The translations under genes were made by a program, and so were the position numbers. From Onchocerca volvulus (Eukaryota > Nematoda > Chromadorea > Rhabditida > Onchocercidae): a DNA stretch of 64,000 nt. The stretch spans positions 9,845,459 through 9,909,458 of the forward strand of contig HG738137.1 in NCBI GenBank assembly GCA_000499405.2, written 5' to 3'. The stretch's first letter is position 1, and each line of letters opens with the position of its first letter. Positions 33,301 to 45,998 of the stretch are shown here, one piece after another. Below the pieces are notes generated by a model that searched no databases, was not told the DNA's origin, and saw only the letters and a list, made by a program, of their open reading frames with translations.

Positions 33301-33974
33301 CAATTCAAATACAAATGGATCGTGTTTCGAAACTTTGAATCTCAATATGATATTAAAAAGAAACAAAACGCTCACAATATTTTACTTTGAAAGATATGCT
33401 TTCTGATAAAAAAATTCTCACAAAATCAAAACTTAGTTAAGAGTAAAAAGACAATGCAATTGCAGATGCTATAAATCGTACAGATAATTATCGATCAAGT
33501 GATCGAAATGAAGAATATTTGCGTGACAATGGACAGAATGGAAGTAGAGGACGAGGGAGTAGTGGCAGTGACCCATCAACGGCACATGCTAAAAGTGGTG
33601 GTGGACATACTGGTGGAAAACGTTATTCAACCCAACGTTTGGCCACACACTATACGTCGAACGTACAACAGCCACCACCGCCCCAACCACAACCTCCACC
33701 TCTTCAGCCAACACCAACAACAGGTCCTATACCAATTCCGCCACCTGACTGGCGTCCACCTGCTTATCAGGGTCCACCACCACCATCTAATGTGCCACCA
33801 CCACCACCACCACCTCCTCCTATTGCTATACCAGCACCGGTACCCAATTTCCGCCCTAGTGATATCGTTTATTTTGATCCCCAACCCCAACAACTGTATC
33901 GTAATCCTATCCCACCACGAACCAAGAAGCGATTGGAAATCGTACCACCATATCAGGCCAAGAATTCGAACTAA
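30346..33974 (+). CDS. CASC3: CASC3/Barentsz (MLN51), exon-junction-complex core subunit
   Basis: Five exons, join(30346..31272, 31542..31778, 31949..32100, 32367..32518, 33466..33974), give 658 aa. The first 309 residues are a low-complexity acidic and Ser/Thr-rich region with two runs of threonines. Exon 2 carries the SELOR core: NPAFIPKSGPYYMHD (from residue 323) and GKWKHDRFDE, KTKRELLNRYGYDIRNE, which wraps around eIF4A3 and RNA in the exon junction complex. Basic Arg/Gly-rich exons follow, then KRYSTQRLATHY, a long proline-rich segment, and a C-terminus ending LYRNPIPPRTKKRLEIVPPY. The aromatic pair FF in the vertebrate GLFFEHD motif is YY here. The start is the first ATG of the open exon, six bases after an AG acceptor-like site. 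AATAAA at 33992 is a likely poly(A) signal. Confidence 0.95.
33084..33205. repeat. 122-bp nested inverted repeat with terminal arms
   Basis: The outer arms 33084-33105 (GGTTAAATTGCCG...) and 33184-33205 (...CGGCAATATAACC) pair over 22 bp with about four mismatches or wobbles. Inside, CATTCACTGTCA (33110-33121) pairs with TGACAGTTGAATG (33140-33152) with one bulge. It is much less AT-rich than the flanking CASC3 intron 4. Candidates are a miniature TIR element or a structured RNA. Confidence 0.75.
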
Positions 33975-34286
33975 ATTTTTACATTTTTCGTAATAAAGTT
34001 TTTTTCAAACTGCCGCAGATGGAAATGATAGAAATAAATTTCAGTTAAACCTTATTTTTTTGTCCAGAAATTTGCACATCTTATTGAAAATTGAAACCAA
34101 AATTTTATTCGAAATATTTTTGCCTCAAATTAATTTTTGTTGCCTAATATTACTGTTGTGTAAAAAATACTACCACCATTAATATTGATTTTTTGAATTT
34201 TTCAAGTTGCATTTTGTAGCAATTATTATAATCGAATAAAGAAATTCCGAGAGTGTAGAATTCTAACTTTCTAACTACTGATTTTT
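33975..34286. other. Convergent 3' region of CASC3 and HSF-1
   Basis: 312 bp separate the facing stop codons. AATAAA on the plus strand at 33992-33997 and on the minus strand at 34104-34109 are plausible poly(A) signals for the two genes, so the transcripts probably end within about 100 bp of each other. Confidence 0.5.
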
Positions 34287-37200
34287 TTAAATATTACTAT
34301 GGGGAGGGCTTGCCAATGGTGTTAATAAATCAGGAGTGGTTGGTACTTCGCCTAATGCCAACATCGGATCACTACTTTCCAGCATAAGAGGTTGCCGTTC
34401 AGTTGTTTCATCATCTTCCACTTCGTCAGTGAACATAGTATCCCAGCAGTTTCCAAGCAGATCACGGCAATTGTCAATAGTCTGCTCCTGTCCGCTCAAA
34501 TATTCTGTTAACTCTTCGGATATCTGTCTCTCCAGAGAGGGGGACAACGAAATCGGATTGAATGATATGGAAGAATTAGTTGGAACCTGAGATGTATTAG
34601 TAGAAACAGGTTGTAAATGTGCAGCAGTTGATACAGGAACGACTGCTGCCGGCGTAGAGGAACTCATAATAGCACCATTTTCCGGTTCATCAGTAACATC
34701 CGCAATAATCGGACCCTGATTAGAGTGTGAACTAAATACATTTAAATTTTGCTTCAGTTGACCGTTTGTATTGTCGGAGATTTCACGATGCAATCGATCA
34801 ATAATTTCAGCAAGATTATTTGGCTGTCCAAGTTGTGTAGAAGTACTAGCCATTCGTGCACGTTTGGCACCAATCTGCAATTATCTCAGTAGGATTTCTC
34901 GAAAAATGCTCAATAAATTCATCTTAATTGTAAAAATCTGCATTTTGTTATTTCAAAACTTTTTACTTCAAACAATTCCCAAAACTCAATTTAAAAATCC
35001 TAGAGTCGAAAGCTATCTTTTGTTAACATCAGCAAAACTGCAACACTACAAAAAGTTGTGACATGATTCAGCTACACTTTTGTTTGCAGGCATACAAAAC
35101 AATGAATCAGTATGTGTGCTTGTCTTGACGATTCTTGACAGAATCGAGAAAGCAATCTGAATTATTACTATAGTCTTTATCAGTCTCATTAAATTGCCAT
35201 ACAGATTTGATGATGAAGGAATGAAAAATACTTCATCGATTGCCAACAAGTTTCGTTTTCCAAGACGTTTTTGTGAGGGTTGTACGAGTGCTACTAGAAA
35301 TTGGACTAATTTGTTGACAACATGCTGTTGCTTGACATGTTGATTTCGAAGATGTGATACTTGTTGCCACATTGCTTCATTCTCTCTAGAAAACATATTT
35401 TCGATATGTGGTTAGTACTGATTCTATTTTTTATGCCCATTCTCAAAAGTAAATAAGTGAATATAGTGCAAGAAGAAAAAAGGTCTTGCACAAAAGCTTA
35501 ATCGTTCAATATCTAGTATAATTCCTTTCCAAACTGAATGCGAAAACTATTGAAAATGAAAGATGAATCTATCTTCATTATGCAAATTTTCAAATTTCTT
35601 ACCAGATTCATAATCGTCTCAAAAATAAAAAATGAAAAATAAACAACTGAATTTCCAGAATCAAGAAAAGCTTGAATTAATAAAACATTAGTTGGATATG
35701 TATCACTATATCTGTGAACGACAATCAAAAATAAAAAATAAACTATAGCATGTTCCAAATTTGGGATTCGTTAAGGATGGGAAGTCAAAAAAATCACGAC
35801 GCTGCCTTATTAGTGAATCTCTATTATATCTTGATACTCACTATGAACAATGTATTCAAAATAAGGATAACGGTAAATTCACATCACCTATGCTTAAAAC
35901 ATACTTTACAAGATGTGCCATTTTATTTTCCATCGTTCGTTGTTTTTCACGTAATTGTCGTATTTCATCCACAAGGACACTTATTTCTTTTGGAGGCATA
36001 GCCACTGAATTATTTTCATTGTTTCGATTACCCGGAGTTTTGCGTTTGATATTAATCAATAACTCGGGATGATGTTGGATAAAATTCGGATGAGAAAATT
36101 CTAAATGATCCTGATCACTTTCAGATCGTGCCAAACTCGATTTTTCGATTGGCGTCATTTTCCGGAAGCCATCTGAAAATAGTTCATGCTTTCTTACCAT
36201 GGTTTCTTATCAACAATAAAACAAGAATCAATGACCTGATAAATCGTTATTTTATAATTATATAAGCTACAAGATAGAGGTTGCCAAAACATGAAAAGAT
36301 ATACATTAAAAAACCCCGAGTAAACCAAGACAGTGCTGTATCCAAGTAATAAAGGAAGACCAAAGAGCAAATTAAAAGAAATTATCTAAAAACTCTGATG
36401 TTTTTAAAACAGTCCACATGCAATCTTGTTTGTAAGCATTTCTACGCAATGCAATACTAGAATGTATTAAAACTTCTGCGCAGATTTTCATTTTTTCAAC
36501 GACCATACTGAGCAATTTCATTAGTGCATAACCTTTATACTGTCGAAATACTTGTATGAGGAAATTTTTTCTCATATATCATTATTCAAGTATATATTTA
36601 CTTACTTAATTGCACAGGTTGCCGCTACAAATCAAACTGTACTTATTCTGAAGACGATCGATTATCTGATTACTAACTCATAAGTTCTTTCAACTGAAAA
36701 CCATGGACAAAAATGAATGAAATATAACAATGAATGCTTACACATGTTAAGCTGACGTATAAGACTGTTCAAATTGTTATGTTTGAAAAACTGCGGCAAG
36801 ACTACTCGGCAAAACAGATGAGGATCCAGAACATGGAAACTGTATCCACTCTAAAAAAAGTATTCATTACAAAACTTGATAAGTTTTAGCATTTTTTTTA
36901 AGTCACTCACTTAACCGCAGCCTATAAAGACCTCGATCCGATTTAATCGGTAAAAATCATGTTGCTTGTTGGAAGTCTTAGTTTAATCATAAGAAAATTC
37001 TATGACTCCAATTTCTGTTTCTTAAACTGAATCAGGAAAAACGCGATTTTTTTTTGGTTCTAAAAATAATATTAAATTCGACTATTTGAACAAGTCTCGA
37101 GGAAAATATTAATAAATAAAGGAACTGCATTAGATTTACATCAGATCTATATTAAATTTAGTTCCAATATAGTTCAGATCATGATTTAAATTCATTTAAA

Positions 37201-37603
37201 TATAATTTCAAGAATGAAACTAAACAAGTCTAATTCAAGCAAGCTAATACAAGCATAAAAATCAAACCTTATCCCAGCATATTATATTTTGGAATTCCGG
37301 ATCCTCCAGGATATTCCACATTTTCACGAGAAACATCGGCACTTTTTCCTCATCCCGGTATTGCTGTAATATATGCATGGGAAGAGACGTTGCTGATGGA
37401 CATTCTTCTCGAGATAATTCATTACACTCCTGGCGATGCACTTCTGTTAACAATTTGGGTGGATGAACGAGTAAGGTCCCGGTTGAGGATGGCGACAACG
37501 AATCTGGTTGTAACTCCGTTGATAGATGCTCTCTAATACGGATCGTCTCTGGTTGTATATCATTATGTCGAACTTCCTTTCTGTCCATTCTTTTTTTTAT
37601 CAT
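34287..37603 (-). CDS. HSF1: Heat shock transcription factor HSF-1
   Basis: Five exons, complement(34287..34874, 35232..35385, 35905..36172, 36742..36850, 37268..37603), give 484 aa. The DNA-binding domain starts at residue 88 ([17 protein letters not shown]), continues [20 protein letters not shown] and the recognition helix [15 protein letters not shown], then [14 protein letters not shown]. The HR-A/B trimerisation coiled coil follows ([50 protein letters not shown]). The C-terminal 195 residues are acidic and Ser/Thr-rich, as expected for the activation region. HSFs trimerise and activate chaperone genes after heat or proteotoxic stress. The donor at 35905 (AA/GTATGT) is the one that keeps frame into ENEAMW. 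An 87-residue extension precedes the DBD; M6 at 37588 is an alternative start. Confidence 0.96.
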
Positions 37604-39236
37604 ATATGAAACAAAATCTGAAATTAATTCCGCATCTTTTTTTTTGAAGTGAGAAATAAATTTAAAAATTACGTTCGAAAGTTCTCTGTAGACAATTTGA
37701 CACCTACTACTTCACCTGCTTTTTGAAGCAACCTACAACGGTCGTGAAGAAAAATTCTGGTATACAGAAGATTGTATGAGGCAAAATTTCGGATAACCGA
37801 ACTTGGTAAGAAATGAATATGTCAATAATATATCCTATAGCGACTCTCACGCTTATCATATGATAATCTATGAAGTCAGCCTCGAATTATAACGTAAAGA
37901 TTGTTGAGCTTTTCTATATCTAAATAAACAGATCGCGTGTCCTGACCTATTCGTGGGAATGATTTCCAAAAGTGAGTTTGGGAGTCTGACCGGGTAATTT
38001 ATAAACAACATAACAGATGTATCATATACAAGCCATATATGGTAAACAAAGTGTAGATAAAGATAAACAAATATGAGAAACATGAAATGCTACATCATTC
38101 ATAGATTTCATTGCTTTGCAACCTAATCAGTGGGAAAGAACAAAAGAAGACTAAGTTACCCGTAGACGAGGATAAATTACCCAAACTATTACAAATAAAA
38201 ACATTACGAAATTACACCCATCTTGCAAGAGCAACTCACTTAGTATCGCAAAATAACTGGCTGCAGAGCAATAAACATGACAGACCACTAGACAGTGGAG
38301 AAATAGTATCGTCATCATTTCGTAAAATAAGTATCTTTACATCACGAATTACGTTGACAGGATCATTTGCAACTGCTCGTCCCACACTTTTAAGAGATTT
38401 ATGAGCTTTTACTTCTTATCGTGCACTATACATGACTGCATCAATAAATAGTAGGTAGGGAACATCTCATCTTCAATAATAGTAAATAATCTTAGTTCAG
38501 TAAATTTAATCTTCCGAAAAACGCGAGAAAAAAATGTGAATTGTGTTGAAATTCCACTTGGAAGAACTTTAAGAAGCTAAATAAATGTATTCATTTCTCT
38601 GTCTTCTAGTTTTTCTCATTTTTTTTTAATTCGATGATTTCGAAATTTTGTAAAAGGAGGACTAAATGGATGAGTTTATGTATTGTTCCAATTATACAAG
38701 TTATGTTGTACTGATGGAGCTATAATGTTTCATTTCAAATATGCTTTCATCTAAAGTACATATCAACATTTTATCGATTTACTTTTTGTTAGTGAATGCG
38801 AAATTTTAATAATTCTAATAGATTTTTATTATGATATCGAGGAATATCTATTTCCATTTATAAAGGTACAGCATTTCGATATTTTTCATCAGGCGTTTTG
38901 CAGATATTAAGCCAGTTATCAGTATATCATGGCAAGTAATTGTATATCTTTTTTACTCTTCCAATTGGAAATATTGAAAATGTTTTAGTAAATAAATTGT
39001 AACGGTGAAATGGTAAAACTTAAAGTTATTTTGGCGCTAAAATTATCTTCAATAAAAAATCTTTATTCGTAATACTTTAGCAAGACAAGCTCGATTTATA
39101 AGATTTATACATTAAGTATTTTAGAATATATAATTTGTATCTTAAGGGAAAAGACTGTCCAAATCAAAGCAAACGATATATTATCACAGATAAAACAAGC
39201 TATGAATAGTTATATTTAATCACTGAAATTGCTATT
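37604..39236. other. Intergenic region PRPSAP / HSF-1
   Basis: 1.6 kb between same-strand genes, holding the HSF-1 promoter and the PRPSAP 3' region. A 97-codon plus-strand frame at 38111-38404 has no recognisable family and I regard it as chance. No notable repeat was seen. Confidence 0.45.
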
Positions 39237-41636
39237 TTAATAAAGTTGTGCCATACTTTCTTCATTATAAATTCGCCTGATTGCATCACTTATAAGTAGC
39301 GAAATATCGATCGTCTCAATTTTATGGCAGCGTAATTTATGCATTTCATGCGGTATTGTATTGGTCATAATTACCTGCAAATTTTCCATTACAAAAGAAA
39401 TGTTGATGATTTATCATATATTTGAATTCGAATTTTATCCTAAAATTTTAATAAAAATAAAATTTTTCTATCCATTTTTTTTTTCTCTCTCTCCCTCTAA
39501 AAATCTTCTTTACATTCTAGCTTTAAATCATATGATTAAAATTCCAAGAAATTTGTTTTTTCTTTTAAAAAAAACAAAAATTATCAATTTCATAATTCTA
39601 GTAGTCTCCCAGTTGATAGTCTTTTCTTCCTAAATGAATCCTTCATATGAACTGGAATAAATTAATTGATCTGAAACTAATTAATCAGTGCACGATTTTG
39701 CAGTATGAAAATGACGAACTTTATCGATCACACTATCCTCTAGCAATGCTGGGGCATCTGCGTTGAGAAGTCCATGTGTAACAATAACATAGATTTTATA
39801 AGCTCCTCGCTGTTTTAGCAACTAAAATTTGAAAATTTGAAAAAGTATATCATCAGTTAGGAAATGTTATTATCTTCTTCCAAATATCACGTCCAAAAAT
39901 TATTTTTTAGTAAAAAGTGGAAGAATTTGTTGCAAAAATGTCTGAAACAAATGCATATTGACCGACGCATAATTTATTAATTAGCTTAATTAATAAGTAA
40001 TTTAATCAAAAAGTCTCAAGAATTGCTAATGTTACTTGTGCTGCAGCAATGAAACTTTGTGCCTCATTGATAACATTGTCAACAATTATGGCTATTTTTC
40101 CTCCAACATCACCAATAACTGTCAATGGTGGTTTCATTTTAACATTTTTTAGTTGGAATATATCATAGGTTTGGGCAATGCTAGCATCATTTCGTATTTC
40201 TGAAATAATCATTTTTAAGAGTTTTATTTCAACACTTCTATCCGTGACTGATGATGAATTGTTGAAGTAGAATAATTTTATGAAGGACATCTTTTCTCGG
40301 TCACCCCATCGATATGCGTGCAATCTAATCTATATCGAAAACTAAAATTATCCTCATAAGTTATTTATATTTTAAACCATTTTGCAAATTCTAGAAATGA
40401 AGAAATTATTTTTAAAGAAAATTTATCATATCACTTCTCTAAGTAATTTCATGAGCCATATTTTAATCTTATCATATGATATCTAAGACATCCATCTTTC
40501 TCTATTAAATCTTGGAAAGCAGCTTACATTATCCTCTCCGTTTTAATAAATTCTAAAAGCAGAAAAAAAAAAAAAAAATTGAAACCTTCTTTGTCAAAAA
40601 ATGACGAAAACGATTCATTGTCTTCTGACATATCATCATCTTTAACTTCACCATGTATTACAGCTATACTTAATCTACAAATTATTTCTCGGATGTAATT
40701 ATGTTTTAAGAAAAAAACTATGTAATTCGAATAATTAGACAGAAAAATGTGGTAATACCTGAGTTTTTCTGCAAAACTTGTTGCTTTGTGCATAATTTTT
40801 GGATTTTTTGCAACAATTACAGCATTTCTATAATCCGGAATATTGCAACAAATATAATGCAGCAGGAATGATGAAGCACGCAAATTTTCTACCGGAACTC
40901 CGAAAAAACCTTGAATTTCTTTCCTAAAATGAAATGACAATTGTATAGGCTTGAAATTTCAACATTTGAGTAGCCTAGATTTCTTCTTAATTAAGCAAGT
41001 ATCTCCACCTGTATAAATCAAGAGATATGACATGAGTCGCACCAGCTTTGCAGATCATATCCGCTACTAATTTCATTGGTAGAGCTGACCTGAAAATAGA
41101 AATATGGAATAAAACTCAAGAAAAAAAATTTTTTTAATTTTGGAAAAATTAATTATTCAGAATCAATGTTGCTAAGTAAATTTTTGCAAGCTGATGTAAA
41201 TAGAAATTCGAAAGAACAACTTTGAAAATTATGTATTTAAGGATCTGAAAAATTTGTCTTAATTAATAATCATCTACGCTTAATCCCTTTCTTATATGTT
41301 TTGTTAATAAATTAAGCAATCAATTATGAATTGCATTTTTGAGAGTAGTAATTAATGGTATTTCAAATGATGCAAAACTATTCGAGAAATATGAAAAAAA
41401 GAAAAAATTGTATAAAAATTAACCTTCTTCTTACGCAACATTGCATAGAATAGGGTAGAAAAGGCATAACAGCTGTGATGGATTTTGCATCGGAAGTACG
41501 ACAGGTATAAATAAGTATTATTGCTTCCCAGATATCGTTATTCACATCTGACAAATTAATTATTGAAATTGTGAACGAATTTCAGCGAACAGTATGCTTT
41601 TTATTCATTTATTTATTTATTTTATCTTATTTTATT

Positions 41637-41679
<43 letters not shown>

Positions 41680-42397
41680 TTTTATTCACAATATGCTTTT
41701 ATTTATTCATGCTTTTTATTCATTCTCTATGCAAATGATGAATAAGGGAATTTCAATATTCCAAATATTCTTTTGAACTTGAAATGTTCAGCAATAAAAT
41801 AGTAAAACTGTTGTGAAATTGAAGCAGAATTTATGCCATTTCTTCGTGTTTCAATTGAAATTTCAAACTTAAACAGAGATTGATGAACCTTTCGAAGACG
41901 TCTGCAGAACGAAGACATGCTTCGCGCGCACACTTTGTCGAATTTCTACCTCTGTTTCCCTAAAGAATTTATAAATGAACGAAATTTTTCATCCCAAATA
42001 TTTCGACTTTTTAAAAAATATTGCTTTTTAATTCACATTATCTTGTTATCAATCGAAATTTCAAGCTTAGGTAGATTGATGAATTCTTTTAAAAATAAGA
42101 TATAATTGTAAACAGCTCATGGTAAAGCTTCAGTTAAAAGTTAAAGTTTAATTTTTAAATATTACAAATTGTAAAAAAAAGTCGAAAGCAAACCAAATAG
42201 CATTTAAATTAATGAATTTAGAAATCTTGAAGTTAAGTTTTAAAATGAAAAACTTACCTACATGGTTTGTTGTAGCATAAAACATCCGTCAAGGGTACTT
42301 GCAAATGTTCAGAAATCAATTTTGCTAAGTTAGGATGTGAATTACCAGCCAAAAGTATCATTCCGCCATTTTTCTCCATATTTGCTGATGATGTCAT
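39237..42397 (-). CDS. PRPSAP1: Phosphoribosyl pyrophosphate synthetase-associated protein
   Basis: Nine exons, complement(39237..39374, 39720..39821, 40036..40199, 40586..40674, 40759..40923, 41009..41089, 41424..41547, 41889..41959, 42258..42397), give 357 aa, the length of human PRPSAP1. These proteins are non-catalytic relatives of PRPP synthetase that bind and restrain it. [78 protein letters not shown] and [10 protein letters not shown] follow PAP-type rather than catalytic sequences. The second exon (41889..41959) is only 71 bp and gives [10 protein letters not shown]. Phosphoribosyl-loop residues are eroded ([12 protein letters not shown] for the usual IIVDDIIDDVDS), and the protein stops at MAQLY where relatives go on about seven residues. 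The start is the first in-frame ATG after a TTTCAG acceptor at 42410. PRPSAP1 versus PRPSAP2 orthology is not resolved. Confidence 0.92.
41600..41687. repeat. (TTTA)n microsatellite
   Basis: About 88 bases of TTTA units with a few TTTTA and TTTATC variants, lying in the PRPSAP intron between exons 2 and 3. Confidence 0.9.
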
Positions 42398-45300
42398 CGT
42401 ACTGAAAAGCTGAAATCCAAATATTATTGTTTTGAAAAAGATTTTAAATACTTGAAAAATCTTCTAAAATTACTTTTAAATTTTTAGATGAACTTATAAT
42501 ATCACGGACACCTTTCTATCATACGATTTCGGTCACGTGAGCGTACGTCTTGAATGCATGCAACGTAGATTCATCCGTGATACTATTCCATTTAATAAAT
42601 TCCACGATGATTCTAACTTAATCCAAAAATCCAACTTCTAATCTATAAAAATGTGAATCAAAAATTTAGCATTATTTAATTTTCCAAACTTTTTTCGATA
42701 AAATTATGTTCAAAATATTATAATAACTGGGGTAGGAAACATAATATTTTTCAAAAATCAAGCAATCGAAAGTACTAAATGTTAATTAGATGTGGAAAAA
42801 ATTAAAAATTTAAATAATGAAAAAATTATAAACTGAAAAAATATGCAAACAACTTATACATCTCTCATTTCACACGATAGATAATAGCTTATAAAAAAGT
42901 TATTTACAATTCATAACATACACATATAATTTCCATTTGACAGCTAACTAATGATTATAACAATTTCAGTAAATTCAATTAACAGCTATAACTATTTATT
43001 ATCACTTGTGTAAAGTATTGATATATTTTCAGTTTGTGTTTAAAAATTTCATAAAAAATTCTTCATTCGTGAATAAAAACTTCGCAAAAAGATTGATTTG
43101 AGCATATGCTTGTTCGCTCTTTAAAATAACTGAAAAAAAAAAAAAAAAAACTTGATATATTAATTAATCATTTTGGTAATGTCGGAATATTTCACTTCAT
43201 CTTTTATTTTTTCGCTTAATGAAACGAAATACCACAATGTCAACTTTTTTTTCTTTTTTTTTTTTTTTCAGAAACATTTATAGGCATATATTTTGAATTT
43301 ATCAGGAAATAATCAATATTATATGCAAGATAATGGATGATAGTTTGTGGCTAAAAAATTCATCTTCAATTTCAAATACTATCCCGTTTATAATTTCACC
43401 CATTTGTATCTATCCTAATATGGAAAAAAAATTTTTATTAAAAATTTTTTAAATTCAATTCACATTGAAAAATGATATCATTCTGAAATTCTTTCATGAA
43501 TCGTTTCTACTGAGGAAAATATTTCAAGAAGAAATGAAGATGGATATTTAAATTAAAATACTTTTCTATCTTATCCGCTTAATATTAACTTAAAAAATCA
43601 TTTACAGTAATATTGTAAATGAAATAGTTTTATTTTTTATTTTTGTTGTTAAAAACTTCATTTTCATTATACTTTTAAGTTTTTTTATAATAATAATTTT
43701 AAAAAAAAGACAATAATATTCATTGTCTTCTTTTTTTTTTTATTAATTTTGATCAGAAATTAAATATAAAATAGATATTTGACTTTTTTTCTATTCTATT
43801 CTAACCAAGTTTTTAAGCGACATTGATAATTACTTCTTTCCTTTTTTCTATAAATCGCACTATTGCACAACAGATAAAATCCTTTATTACCTTGCTTTCC
43901 GAGAATAAATCATAATTTCGATCATCAAGTTCACTTATTAAAATTTAATCAATAATTAGGTAATTCAAACATAAAATAATCAAAGAGGAAATTGCAAGAA
44001 ATGAAAAATTTATAATGATATGAAAAAGAAAATTGAGTTTTAACAAGATCGGTAACAGGAGAAGGATGCAATCGTAAATTTAAGATCTTCTGCTATTGCT
44101 ACCTGTTGCTGTTGTTGTTCAGCAACTTTTTTTCTTCTTTTTCATTTTAAATATATATCACATTTTAAAGACTGTAGCAACCGGATGTTGCAACCAATAT
44201 GTTTTTAAAAGATTTTTTTCGCTTATTTTTTTGGTGAAAAAAAGAGAAGAAAAAATGAAAAAGAAAGAAATTCATCGATTTTCTCGTCGAAAATGAACAA
44301 TATTTCTTCCCAATAAAATTTTGAAATTGTGTGATGTTATCTGTATATCTATAAAAAATTGACAATTATCATCAAATAATATCGTATATTCGGTGAAATA
44401 ATCCGATTCACATTGAAGATATTTTTTTCAGATTTTGAGAATCCTCGAGAAAATAAATTTTTTATAATTTCATAATATTTTGTAAGAATCTTAAGAAATT
44501 CTCAATTTACAATGATAAAATGGAAAACGAAATAATTTTATAACTTAACTTTTAAATGTAAATTGACAAATCAAAGTAATAATGGACTGCTGATATGAAT
44601 AATAAATCATAAATTAATTCTTTCGAAGAGAGAAATGAGTCGAATTGATTCGCATAAAATATTATAAATGAATTATTACACGGAAAATACAATTATCCAA
44701 ATAACAAGTGCTAAGTAAAAGCAATAATACTACATTATAAAATAGAGATATAATTATCAAGCAGTATTTGCAATTAAAAATTTCATATTCTCTGAAAAAA
44801 TCTAATAGTTACTTTCATGTTAAATTGAGATTATACTTAATTTAAACGATGCTTAACAGTAAGTGACACTTTATAAATCATTTATTAATATTAAAAAATA
44901 TTAATTCACTAATTCATATTAAAAAATGATTTACATTAATTCATATTTAAGAACACTGAAATCTTTTTTTTTTTTTTTTGCATGTCATTCAGTGTATATG
45001 TCGAAACGATAATGCTTCTAAAGGTCAAAAAAAAAAAAAATTCTAACCATAAACATAGGTTAGGATGAAGCTAGGAGAATAGCTCAAAATTACAATCTAA
45101 GAAATAAGAGATGGGAAATAATCTGAATTAAGTAATCAAATAAGAAAGAAAAACAAATAATTTAATAGACAAATAAACAATTATAATAAAACACTTAAAA
45201 ACCCTCTTAGAATTAGCTTAACTCAATAATTATTGTTTTAGAAAAGCAAATTAGCAAAAAATTATTTGCATTTTATTTCATAGAAGATATTTAGACAGAA

Positions 45301-45937
45301 GAAAAAAAAAAAAAAAAATGAACCACTTCACAATGAATAAAGTAAAAAAGTTGATAAAGTTAAAAACTTGAAAAAGTTAAAAAAGTTCCTTTCGGAGCAC
45401 AAATCAATCATGTTGGAAACAAAAAGAGGCGGTTTTTTAATTTGGAAAAATAGCAAAGAAAAAAAAAAGCATTTATGCATCAGCAAATATACAATTATAT
45501 TCTCGTTACCTACTTTTACAACTTAACAAAAGAAGTTGAAGTTTTGAATTCAATTTAAGGCAACAGGAAGATTTAAAATCGAATAGTAAACTTTTAAAAT
45601 TAGATGTGAACTCAAAATTGAATTGTAAGAGATAAAAGGAAAAATCAGTTGAGGAATTGTGCAAATATTAGCGTTGAAATTGTATGTTCAATTTTTATTG
45701 TCTTAATGAAATTAATTAAAATATTGCAACTAAAACGAAATCAACGATCAAAAATAATATGAAGTATTTCAGCATGAATAATGACATTACCTGAGCAAGA
45801 TGTACGGTCGCTTATTTGATAGAAAAACTTAGCTTGTTGTAAACTCTAATTTTTTTTTTTCTATTTTTTTCTCGAAAAACTTAGGTTTTTAGATTCAAAA
45901 CTTGAGAGCAACTCAGGCTTTTGGACATGAACATGTT

Positions 45938-45998
45938 GACACAACATGTCCGACTGATTTTTGTTGACACAATATGACACAACATGTCCGATTGATTT
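45938..45998. repeat. Short direct repeat, two copies
   Basis: GACACAACATGTCCGACTGA at 45938 recurs as GACACAACATGTCCGATTGA at 45975 with one change, both followed by TTTT. A preceding GGACATG (45923) is complementary to the CATGTCC of each copy. Confidence 0.75.

Noticed and set aside
33499..33993. 164-codon plus frame rich in histidine overlapping CASC3 exon 5
   Set aside because: It is an alternative-frame shadow of the proline-rich CASC3 C-terminus, which joins in phase to the upstream exons.
35906..35910. Alternative HSF-1 donor at 35910 (CTT/GTAAAG)
   Set aside because: It would put the next exon out of frame; the AA/GTATGT donor at 35905 keeps the coiled coil intact.
38111..38404. 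97-codon plus-strand frame upstream of HSF-1
   Set aside because: No family recognised and no splice context; length is within chance expectation.
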